This document shows positions 36,820 to 44,611 of a stretch of 64,000 bases of DNA, in pieces; position 1 is the first letter of the stretch; each line of letters starts with the position of its first letter. The notes beneath the pieces were generated by a model. It did no database searches, had not been told where the DNA came from, and saw only the letters and a program-made list of their open reading frames with translations. The DNA is from Sulfurimonas indica (GTDB lineage Bacteria > Campylobacterota > Campylobacteria > Campylobacterales > Sulfurimonadaceae). The stretch spans positions 1 to 64,000 of the forward strand of contig NZ_SDID01000004.1 in assembly GCF_009192995.1 (NCBI RefSeq), written 5' to 3'. The translations under genes and the position numbers were made by a program.

Positions 36820-37349
36820 TAAAGACCGAATTTACCATCATTTCTTTTGTAAAGAACACGTGTTTTTTGCTCATTGTCTACAAAAATTTCAAACATTTTT
36901 CCACTCTCTTTGAGGTCATTTAAAACATCTTCAACCTCACGTGGTTTGTAAAGATTAAGCTCAACAGGAATGATTTCATCTTCCATCTCTGAAGCTGCTT
37001 CTTTTACATCAACGATCTCAGCTTTTGCTTCATTGAGACCTACTTTTTGATGGTCAACTTCTCTGTCATGGAGGCGACGCATCGCTTTTTGTGCTCTCTC
37101 TGTTGCTAAATCGATCGCTGCATAGAGGTCTTGGTCATTTTGTTTGATAACAATAGTGTTTTTATGCGCTAGATTAATAACAAACTCAACAATAGAGTGC
37201 TCTTTGCCTTTTTTGGATTGTGTTGATACAATCACATTGACTGAAATGATATCAAGATTAAATTTTTTAAGTGTCTCAATAGAAGCAGTGATATGCTCTT
37301 TGATAGGCTCTGTTAGTTCTATATTTCTTCCTGTCATTGATATATTCAT
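36816..37349 (-). CDS. hpf: long-form ribosome hibernation promoting factor
   Basis: A 177-residue HPF/RaiA protein that pairs idle ribosomes. Residues 1-100 are the S30AE domain (MNISMTGRNIELTEPIKEHI; HDREVDHQK), which sits in the decoding site. Residues 118-177 form the C-terminal dimerisation domain (LYKPREVEDVLNDLKESG; FVDNEQKTRVLYKRNDGKFG), so this is the long form that makes 100S ribosomes alone. It has its own promoter and is convergent with recG. Confidence 0.95.
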   Translation of the reverse strand: MNISMTGRNIELTEPIKEHITASIETLKKFNLDIISVNVIVSTQSKKGKEHSIVEFVINLAHKNTIVIKQNDQDLYAAIDLATERAQKAMRRLHDREVDHQKVGLNEAKAEIVDVKEAASEMEDEIIPVELNLYKPREVEDVLNDLKESGKMFEIFVDNEQKTRVLYKRNDGKFGLY

Positions 37350-37372
37350 GATAAATCCTTTAATTTTTTTAG

Positions 37373-37378
37373 ATTATA
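37373..37378 (-). promoter_or_regulatory. hpf promoter, extended -10
   Basis: On the minus strand this is TGATATAAT, a perfect extended -10 element 24 bases upstream of hpf. It separates hpf from the pseudopilin operon that ends at 37408. Confidence 0.65.
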
Positions 37379-37407
37379 TCACGAAAAAGTTTATAATGAC
37401 ACAAGAA

Positions 37408-37890
37408 TTATAATTTTTGTATAGTTCTTCTAAAATATCTTACAGGCTCAGATGTAACATTTCTATCAGTAGGGACACTGACTGTTACATCGAGGATAAC
37501 AGTACCATCTGAAGCAGTGTTGGTTGTATTGGCATAAACTACACCGGCTGCTGTAGCATTACCGTCACAGGAACTACCGGCAACTGTAATATAACTCATA
37601 GATGCATTAATATCATAAATATTGTTATAGGAGAAGTTAATGCTGCTGATGCTACATGGATTTGCTTGAGACAGTTTTAACATGACATACTCGGTAGCAC
37701 TATGAGAAAGTATCGATGCTTGCTCATAGAGGTAGAGATCTGTGGTTTTCTTTGTTGTTTGTGACGTAAGGGCGAGAGAAAGTGCTAAAATGGTTGCAAT
37801 GATGACAATAACAGAAATAGCCATAATCATTGCTATACCACTTCTTTTCATTAATGAAGAGTTCTTTAATAAATTGTTTTTTCTTTGCAT
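37408..37890 (-). CDS. minor pseudopilin of MshP/PilX/GspK type, 160 aa
   Basis: GAGGAG lies 8 bases before the ATG at 37890, which overlaps the upstream gene by 25 bases. The basic leader ends KRSG and is followed by the hydrophobic helix IAMIMAISVIVIIATILALS, a prepilin peptidase site. Position +5 is not Glu (IAMIM), as in GspK and other tip pseudopilins that start an assembly. The rest (40-160) is small, with a disulfide-prone pair of cysteines (NPCSIS; SSCDGN). It is the third pilin-like gene after the giant secreted protein. Confidence 0.8.
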   Translation of the reverse strand: MQRKNNLLKNSSLMKRSGIAMIMAISVIVIIATILALSLALTSQTTKKTTDLYLYEQASILSHSATEYVMLKLSQANPCSISSINFSYNNIYDINASMSYITVAGSSCDGNATAAGVVYANTTNTASDGTVILDVTVSVPTDRNVTSEPVRYFRRTIQKL

Positions 37891-38768
37891 AGCGCATACT
37901 CCTCACCTGTTAATTCACTTTTTGCACATACCTGAACCTTTATCAAAGAACCTGCGGAGCGGAATCTAAAAGTATTTATACCTTCTGCTAAAAGGACTTT
38001 TTTACCATTATTTACATAAGTTTCACCTTTCCAAGGTCTATAGTCATAATAAAAATAGAGATTACCTATGTGTGATGTGTCATTGTAGTCTCCAAGTTCA
38101 ATTGCATAGGCTGTCCAAGCAAGTTTATAATATTCAAAAACTTCTTTTCCACTAAAGTCTGAACCATTAGGTAATAATTCATCTATATTTGTTCCTGCTT
38201 GAATAGGGTGAAGCGTCTCATTTTGATCATTAATGGGACCTTCGTATCCCCATGGATTTGCAGCAGAAAGATAGGAACCGATGAAATAAATAGCAGTATC
38301 ATTTACTGTAGCATTATTAACATAGGAAAGAATACCGATTTGAGTGTTCAGTGCATTTGTATCGGTCGCCGGGGAGATTAGTTTTGTAGCAGTTGAAGCA
38401 TTTAGATCAATAACTCCACTCCATAAAGGAGCATTTGTTCCTCGAAAACCATCAGTGTCTGCTGAAATCCACTCTAAAACAGTAGCATTTGGGTCAGAGA
38501 GACCAGTATCACTAAGATAATTATAGTCATTTATTATTAAATTTCTTGAGATAATAGAATTTTTTATACGATACTCTAAGCGTTTCGCGATAAACTCAAC
38601 TGCAGCAGCACTCTTCGACTGTAGATCATTGTTGATTTTTGAAAATATAAAACTTTCATACGCTTGGGCAATAAATTCTACACCAAACTTTCCTAATATT
38701 CCCATAATGACAATAACAAAAATAAGTTCGAGCATACTAAATGCATTACGTCTGTTTTTAAACATCAT
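37866..38768 (-). CDS. minor pseudopilin of MshO/PulJ type, 300 aa
   Basis: Begins MMFKNRRNAFSMLELIFVIV: a short basic leader, a processing site before FSMLE with Glu at +5, and the hydrophobic helix of type IV pilins. At 300 residues it is larger than a major pilin and fits the GspJ/MshO class. The globular part is rich in Asn, Tyr and Asp (ELGDYNDTSHIGNLYFYYDY), and two cysteines near the end (VCAKSELTGEEYALC) could form a disulfide loop. The ATG overlaps the stop of the preceding pilin gene, so translation is coupled. Confidence 0.82.
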   Translation of the reverse strand: MMFKNRRNAFSMLELIFVIVIMGILGKFGVEFIAQAYESFIFSKINNDLQSKSAAAVEFIAKRLEYRIKNSIISRNLIINDYNYLSDTGLSDPNATVLEWISADTDGFRGTNAPLWSGVIDLNASTATKLISPATDTNALNTQIGILSYVNNATVNDTAIYFIGSYLSAANPWGYEGPINDQNETLHPIQAGTNIDELLPNGSDFSGKEVFEYYKLAWTAYAIELGDYNDTSHIGNLYFYYDYRPWKGETYVNNGKKVLLAEGINTFRFRSAGSLIKVQVCAKSELTGEEYALCKEKTIY

Positions 38769-39415
38769 TAAAAAATCCTACTTTCAGGCTTTACTTCACC
38801 GATATTTGCAGTATAGGCACGTAGCACTACTACCGTGTTTCCTGAACTATCTGTAATTTTTATTTCAGTCTCTTTAAGGTTAGAGTTATTTGTTTCTTGT
38901 CCAAACTGTATATAAGAATTAGGAGATATACATTGTGTGACAGTTGCTGTTGCATAATAGCTGTTTTTATATGTAGCGCTACCTGTTCCTGCGCTACCAG
39001 TTTCAAATATTAGTCTATTACTATAGATACTAGATGCATATTCGACTGATGTCGCATCACCAACTGTATTTACTACTGTTGAATTATTGTCTAAACATTG
39101 TCTATTTACATGACCAACTCTTTTGAATGGAGGTCCTCCGATAGTACAATCTCCTGTATTTACAACCCTTGAATAGCCACCTGAGATACTATTGTCTTCT
39201 GCTGAGTTAACATCCCAGTAGTATGTTGTAGACTCATTTAAAATGGCCTCTGCAGCAAATATAGCTTCTTGAATGATATTGTTTTCAATCCCTTTTGTCG
39301 TTGTTTGAATCATCATGGGCAAAGAGACAATTGATATTGCAATAATGACTATTGCAAATATCAACTCAATCATTGTAAAAGCATTTTTTTGAAGAGATAA
39401 ATGTTTTCTTACCAC
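38768..39415 (-). CDS. minor pseudopilin of MshD/GspI type, 215 aa
   Basis: The start is GTG at 39415, with AGGAG six bases upstream; the overlapping ATG at 39417 is in the frame of the giant gene. The leader MVRKHLSLQKNA is followed by FTMIELIFAIVIIAISIVSL, a type IV pilin signature with Glu at +5. The globular part carries four cysteines (TGDCTIGG, RQCLD, TQCIS among them) and is rich in Ser, Thr and Asn. It overlaps the giant gene by 7 bases and the next pilin by one, so all four genes form one operon. Confidence 0.83.
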   Translation of the reverse strand: MVRKHLSLQKNAFTMIELIFAIVIIAISIVSLPMMIQTTTKGIENNIIQEAIFAAEAILNESTTYYWDVNSAEDNSISGGYSRVVNTGDCTIGGPPFKRVGHVNRQCLDNNSTVVNTVGDATSVEYASSIYSNRLIFETGSAGTGSATYKNSYYATATVTQCISPNSYIQFGQETNNSNLKETEIKITDSSGNTVVVLRAYTANIGEVKPESRIF

Positions 39416-42400
39416 ATTATTCTCCTATTTGTTTTGCCTGCAGCTTCAGTATGCGTTGTCGTATTGTCTTCATATTTACCACTCCATCCACCATCACCTA
39501 CAAACTGGATGATAAAAGTATTTGCTGTTGCATTTGCATCAGTATCATTGTTGATAAGCCAAGGAGATGATTGCATCTGCATAATAGCATCATATGGCAA
39601 TGGACCACTATATTCAATCAGCGCTTCTGTTTCATATTTATTTGCTGTGATATTTCTAGTAGCCACTTCATTTACATTACCAGTAGCTGCAATTTCTGTA
39701 ATCGTGCCTATGGTGCCATCTGTACCATCTGCAAGCCATCCGCCATCAATTTTATCATGATTTCGATTTTCGAACCATCTAACATCAGCAACTTGCCCAG
39801 CCCCACTTGGTAGATTGAGAGTATCACTACATGTTGTTGTACTAGGATTACAGTAAATAACGTAACTAATTAGCTCTTTAATATTATTATTATTTGTTGC
39901 ATTCATTCCTGTTTTACAAGGTTTTTGATTACAAATAACCGTAATTTTTGGAGCAATTGTACGACCATAATAGTGTAGAACTCTCTGATTGACAGATACA
40001 TTCCCTTCAGCATATTTATTGTTTGTGAGATCAGCATTGAAAAGTGTTGCATTGTCATCAACACTTATAGTTGTAAAGTTAATATCCTCAGGGTTTGCTG
40101 TTACATTTACATCTCTATCAAAATTGAGATTGGTCACTATCTGTGTTGTTCCATTCATATTTTTATGGAAGTAGGCACTTGTTGTTGTAAATGTAGGGTT
40201 TAGAGTTGTATTTCCTGCTGCTATTGTTTGATTGATATCATTTGCAGAGACAATCGTACCATTAATATCTTGATTGTGTACTCTGTAACTGTATCTCAGT
40301 GCTGTATTTGTTGTCGCTGTTTTGCCAATCTCAAGATTCATTGGTTTAGCAAAACATCCTGTAACATAATTGCTTAGAGGTGTTGTGCTATTTTTACCTA
40401 TAGCTGATATCGTTGTATTTAAGTGTACAGACATATTTTCATCTTGAGCAACATTTGCCATATAAACGAACGGTTTAAATGTTGTTGGTGGTGTAACATT
40501 CCCTGTACGCAGTGTTACATTGTTGCTGACACTGTATTGATATGGATGGAAGGTTACATTGAAATCATTATACTGTACATTTGTACTTGGGTTAAGATGT
40601 GTTGTACTAATTTCACAACCATTGTTTGTGGCTGCATTTACTAATTGAGTTGCTGAAGAATTTTGCACACAGTCGAGAGTAAGAAAAAAGTATGGACTGA
40701 CATGGTGTGTCATAAATGTTGGATTACTATCAACTGCGGTCCATGTTTTATCTACAAGATGAAGTCGATATTCGCCCACTTGAGCTACTGAAGTATTTGT
40801 ATCTACTTCACCATTGATAAAACGAATCTCTAGTGATTTGTTATCATCATCATTACATGCACCTGTTGTAATACTTGTTCTTGGCTCCCATCTATACTCT
40901 GCAATATCATTTGGTGTTGTTGTGTTAAATGAACGAGTATAACCTAGTGAAGAGATATTATTAATATGATTACTTGCATTAATCTCAATGTTATATTTGT
41001 AATCAGCTGCTAAATCAACTACTGGTGCTGTTGCCCCAACTGCACCAGAATAATTAGTTGTTAGTCTACTTTGACTTGTCGGTGCAGATTGGTTTTGATC
41101 ATCAAGGTTTAGCATGAATGCTTCTGGACGGATCGAAAAATTATCACGTGAACATACAAGTCTTGTATTGATACCATAGAGACACTCCATACATGCAGTA
41201 TATTGAGCTTTTGAAATATATGTTCCGGCATTACCACATGCTACGGCAACTTGTGTTGTTGTTACGCTGGATGCACCTACTGGAAAAGTTACCGCTTGTG
41301 AACAGGTACCGACATCTTGAACTAACTCTGTAAAATTATCAATCATATACTCATCATTAACTGAATCATACGTATGTTGTATAAGAGAACTGTTTCCATC
41401 ATTTGTAGTATTGTATGAAACTCTAAATGCGGCATTTTGTTTTGCTATACTATAAAACTCTGAACTTGTAAGGAGTTTTGTAGCTCCTTCGAGTATTGCA
41501 TTATCAAGAGCTGCCTTATTAAATTGTGTTGAGGTAGTATTGTTATCAAAGGTTACCCAAACTCTTTTTGAAATAGAACTAGCAAGTTCCATACAGGATG
41601 CATTTGTATCATGAAATGCTGAAGCGTCAATCATCTCTACTGCAACTATTGTAGAAGTTTCTTTTAATTCATCAAGATTTACAGGATCCATGGATAAGAC
41701 TTTAAAATTACCCACTCTTTGTGTTACCTGAGTTGGTAAGTTATAGTATTCATTGGAACCACCAGTATCATGGTTATAATAGTTATTATGAACAATATTA
41801 AAGATACCTTTAGCCGGAGCATATTTGAAGTTTGAAGTAGAACAGATTTCCATATTTTGACCAAGTTGTAGAGTATAAGGGATTGTTACACCATTTAATG
41901 TTAGGTTGTAGTTGGCTCTAACATCTATGGTCCCATTAAGGTCAGAGATTAAAGGATCCAGACTATAGTAAACATAAAAGTGTTCATTTGCTTGAATAGT
42001 ACCAATATAAATACCTTTAATAAAACTGTCAGAAACTGTTAAAGAACTATCAGAAACAGGTTGAGGAATTAAGTCTCCTATCGCTGCTACTTTTGTTGTG
42101 TTTCGTATATAAGTTGTTTGCGATGTATTGATATCAAGAATACTTACATTCATATCTGTAACTTCTAAATCAGAATCAACAAGATTACGAATAAATATAG
42201 TCATCTCTATATCTTCGTGAGGAAACACTGTACCTGTTAGGCGTGGCATTTTAGAACCATCATTTTTCTCTGTAAAATAGACACCTTGTTGTTTATAGGC
42301 ATAGTCATAACAGAATTTTGGGGCATAAAGTTCAGTTGCAAAGACAAGCATACTTGGGGTAATATAGTCATTATTAGATTCCCACTGAATATATAAAGAG

Positions 42401-43572
42401 GTCAGATTTGGATTGGCGTCCCTATATCCTTCCATCAGTGCTGAAACGTCGAAAGTATCAACATCGACACCATCATTGTTTATCTGTAAATTATTACTTG
42501 AACCATTAATGTCATCCCGTGTAATACCTGTTAGTTTTCCATCAAATATATTACTCTCGTCAATGCCTGTTGGAACAGGCATATTGTCATAGTTGATACC
42601 ATCAGGACTTATCTGTATTCTGTCATATGCCCATGTACTACCATCTCTATGCCCATATAGATACTCACCTTCGCCTGAGAAAAGAGAGAGTGTTGCATTG
42701 ACGGTATTTTCTTTTGGTAAGATAAAGTCTGTTATTGTAAAAGGATCACTTGGATTATCAATAATATCAAACCCGCTGTAAACAGAGATATTACGCATTT
42801 TTCCTGACGAATTTTCAGCATAAATAACGACTAAAGACCATCCACCAAAAACACCGGGACTTGGTTCTCTACCTTCATCAGTTGTTAAGTTTGCTACAGT
42901 AAAAACATGTTTTCCATCACTTTGAACTTCTGAACTTATAATACTTGTGACATCGGCAAAAGCTGCATAGGTTGTACCGTCACTACTGTTATAAGTATAG
43001 ATGGTATCAGCAACAACATTTTGGTATGCATTGCTATCTACTTTTAATTTTATATGATCTGCATTTGTATTAAGTAGTTCTGTTTCTGAAAAGTTACTGC
43101 CGTAGGTGCCGTCACTTGTTGTCTGGTAGCTAAATCCACTACCATCTTCATAGCCAAAACGAAGATCATACTCACTATCAGCACTAATTCTTCCTTGCCA
43201 AAAAAGACCTGCCCAAAGAACACCTTTTCCGCCTGTTGAAGGTGTATCGAAACTTGTTGGGATGGTAATATATGAAGAGGTGGAGTTCCATGTTGAACTA
43301 TCATCATCAATATCGATGTATTTACTTACATGCAGGTTACTTGTTATTAATTCATAGTCGGTCATTCCATGGCATGTACCACCATATCCATCAGTTTTTT
43401 CTGTCAGACACATAACAGTATTCCCTGCAATGGCATAGTTCCCTTGCACATTGTAGGTGTCTGCCGGGTTGACCTTGTCAAAATCATGCAGTACTGCACT
43501 CCAGCCATTGCAAGCAAAAAGTAGTGTAAATAGAGAGAGGAGAAATTGTTTTGGTATTGTAAAAGTTTTCAT
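39409..43572 (-). CDS. giant secreted protein of MshQ-like position, 1387 aa
   Basis: The start at 43572 (MKTFTIPKQFLLSLFTLLFA) is chosen because AAGGGG lies 6 bases upstream and it opens a signal peptide ending GWSA; an in-frame start 18 codons upstream lacks both. The mature chain is very rich in Asn, Thr, Asp and Tyr. Residues 30-400 look like a beta-sandwich domain found in large adhesins (GKGVLWAGLFWQGRISADSE; FGGWSLVVIYAEN; RNISVYSGF). Residues 430-600 resemble DUF11-like sandwiches. Around 800 a Cys-rich stretch leads into RDNFSIRPEAF, which recalls MshQ-type C-terminal regions (DUF6701). No anchor helix is visible. With three pseudopilins behind it, it is probably presented by a pilus-like machine. 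Confidence 0.8.
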   Translation of the reverse strand: MKTFTIPKQFLLSLFTLLFACNGWSAVLHDFDKVNPADTYNVQGNYAIAGNTVMCLTEKTDGYGGTCHGMTDYELITSNLHVSKYIDIDDDSSTWNSTSSYITIPTSFDTPSTGGKGVLWAGLFWQGRISADSEYDLRFGYEDGSGFSYQTTSDGTYGSNFSETELLNTNADHIKLKVDSNAYQNVVADTIYTYNSSDGTTYAAFADVTSIISSEVQSDGKHVFTVANLTTDEGREPSPGVFGGWSLVVIYAENSSGKMRNISVYSGFDIIDNPSDPFTITDFILPKENTVNATLSLFSGEGEYLYGHRDGSTWAYDRIQISPDGINYDNMPVPTGIDESNIFDGKLTGITRDDINGSSNNLQINNDGVDVDTFDVSALMEGYRDANPNLTSLYIQWESNNDYITPSMLVFATELYAPKFCYDYAYKQQGVYFTEKNDGSKMPRLTGTVFPHEDIEMTIFIRNLVDSDLEVTDMNVSILDINTSQTTYIRNTTKVAAIGDLIPQPVSDSSLTVSDSFIKGIYIGTIQANEHFYVYYSLDPLISDLNGTIDVRANYNLTLNGVTIPYTLQLGQNMEICSTSNFKYAPAKGIFNIVHNNYYNHDTGGSNEYYNLPTQVTQRVGNFKVLSMDPVNLDELKETSTIVAVEMIDASAFHDTNASCMELASSISKRVWVTFDNNTTSTQFNKAALDNAILEGATKLLTSSEFYSIAKQNAAFRVSYNTTNDGNSSLIQHTYDSVNDEYMIDNFTELVQDVGTCSQAVTFPVGASSVTTTQVAVACGNAGTYISKAQYTACMECLYGINTRLVCSRDNFSIRPEAFMLNLDDQNQSAPTSQSRLTTNYSGAVGATAPVVDLAADYKYNIEINASNHINNISSLGYTRSFNTTTPNDIAEYRWEPRTSITTGACNDDDNKSLEIRFINGEVDTNTSVAQVGEYRLHLVDKTWTAVDSNPTFMTHHVSPYFFLTLDCVQNSSATQLVNAATNNGCEISTTHLNPSTNVQYNDFNVTFHPYQYSVSNNVTLRTGNVTPPTTFKPFVYMANVAQDENMSVHLNTTISAIGKNSTTPLSNYVTGCFAKPMNLEIGKTATTNTALRYSYRVHNQDINGTIVSANDINQTIAAGNTTLNPTFTTTSAYFHKNMNGTTQIVTNLNFDRDVNVTANPEDINFTTISVDDNATLFNADLTNNKYAEGNVSVNQRVLHYYGRTIAPKITVICNQKPCKTGMNATNNNNIKELISYVIYCNPSTTTCSDTLNLPSGAGQVADVRWFENRNHDKIDGGWLADGTDGTIGTITEIAATGNVNEVATRNITANKYETEALIEYSGPLPYDAIMQMQSSPWLINNDTDANATANTFIIQFVGDGGWSGKYEDNTTTHTEAAGKTNRRIMW

Positions 43573-43649
43573 AAGAAACCCCTTTTTGAAGTAAAAATCA
43601 GTGCAGTCAACATTTGGGCTCAGCACTAAAGTTCACTTGTCCTTATTTT

Positions 43650-43655
43650 ATTGTA
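43650..43655 (-). promoter_or_regulatory. promoter of the giant protein/pseudopilin operon
   Basis: On the minus strand TGC-TACAAT is an extended -10 element about 78 bases before the giant gene's start, leaving a leader of about 70 bases. The remainder of 43656-43790 is very T/A-rich with no gene. Confidence 0.5.
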
Positions 43656-43812
43656 GCACTTTTTTTACAAAACTGTCTGAAATTTTTACGAAAACTATTT
43701 TTTTGATAAAAAAATAGACGTTTATTTATGTTCTTATTCTGTTTTTTTTGGATATTTTGTTTGAAAAAAGAATCTATTTTTATTGTTTAATGCCTATTAT
43801 ATATCTTTTGGA

Positions 43813-43818
43813 TAAAAT
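43813..43818 (+). promoter_or_regulatory. predicted bamD-lon promoter
   Basis: TAAAAT, 33 bases before bamD, follows T-rich sequence and precedes an AAGGAA ribosome binding site (43836-43841). It matches the -10 consensus at five of six positions. Confidence 0.4.
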
Positions 43819-43850
43819 AACAATCTAACTATAGTAAGGAATATTTTATT

Positions 43851-44591
43851 ATGCGAAAAAATTTACACTATTTTTCTTTTTTTATTGCAATAACACTTCT
43901 CTTTTCAGCTTGTTCAAAAGAGGTGGATGAGTATAATAAACCGGCAGTTTATTGGTATGGAAAAATAGTAGAGTCTATCAGCAGTGGTGATATTGACCGA
44001 GCAGATGATTACTACTCATCACTTCAGGGAGAGCATATCGGTTCACCTCTTTTACCAGAAGCTACGATGATTTTAGCTATAGCACATATGCATTTTGAAG
44101 AGTATCTTTTAACGGAACATTTTTTAAATGAGTATGGTAAACGCTATGCAAACGAAAATGAGATAGAGTATGCCGAGTTTTTAAAGATTAAAGCAAAATA
44201 TATGGCATTGCCAAATCCAAGACGTGATCAGGTTTTAATTGCCCAAGCCATTAAAGATGCAAATGCCTTTAAAGAGAAGTATCCACACTCTATGTACTAC
44301 TCTTTAGTGGATAGTATGTTGACAAATCTTTACCTTGCAGATGGCGTATTGAATGAGACTATCGCTTCGCTTTATGAAAGAGTTGACAAACCAAAAGCAG
44401 CTGCTTATTATAGAGCAATCATGCCAGAGAAGTGGATAAAATGGGATGAAATTGAGCGTGCGAATACTCCTTGGTACAAAGCAATGTTTGAAGGAGACGG
44501 AACATCGTCTTGGTATGAAATAATAATCCCTGATACGAAAAGTGTTGTATCGCGTAATACTGTTAACGAAGATATAAATAATACGAAATAA
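43851..44591 (+). CDS. bamD: outer-membrane protein assembly lipoprotein BamD
   Basis: A 246-residue lipoprotein with signal MRKNLHYFSFFIAITLLFSAC and acylated C21. The mature part is all helical, with TPR-like pairs (YWYGKIVESISSGDIDRADD; LPEATMILAIAHMHFEEYLL; DANAFKEKYPHSMYYSLVD). This is the shape of BamD, the essential partner of BamA in folding outer-membrane barrels. From memory, bamD precedes lon in Campylobacter too. lon follows after 20 bases. Confidence 0.88.
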   Translation: MRKNLHYFSFFIAITLLFSACSKEVDEYNKPAVYWYGKIVESISSGDIDRADDYYSSLQGEHIGSPLLPEATMILAIAHMHFEEYLLTEHFLNEYGKRYANENEIEYAEFLKIKAKYMALPNPRRDQVLIAQAIKDANAFKEKYPHSMYYSLVDSMLTNLYLADGVLNETIASLYERVDKPKAAAYYRAIMPEKWIKWDEIERANTPWYKAMFEGDGTSSWYEIIIPDTKSVVSRNTVNEDINNTK

Positions 44592-44611
44592 CTATAAAAG
44601 GATAACTGTTT

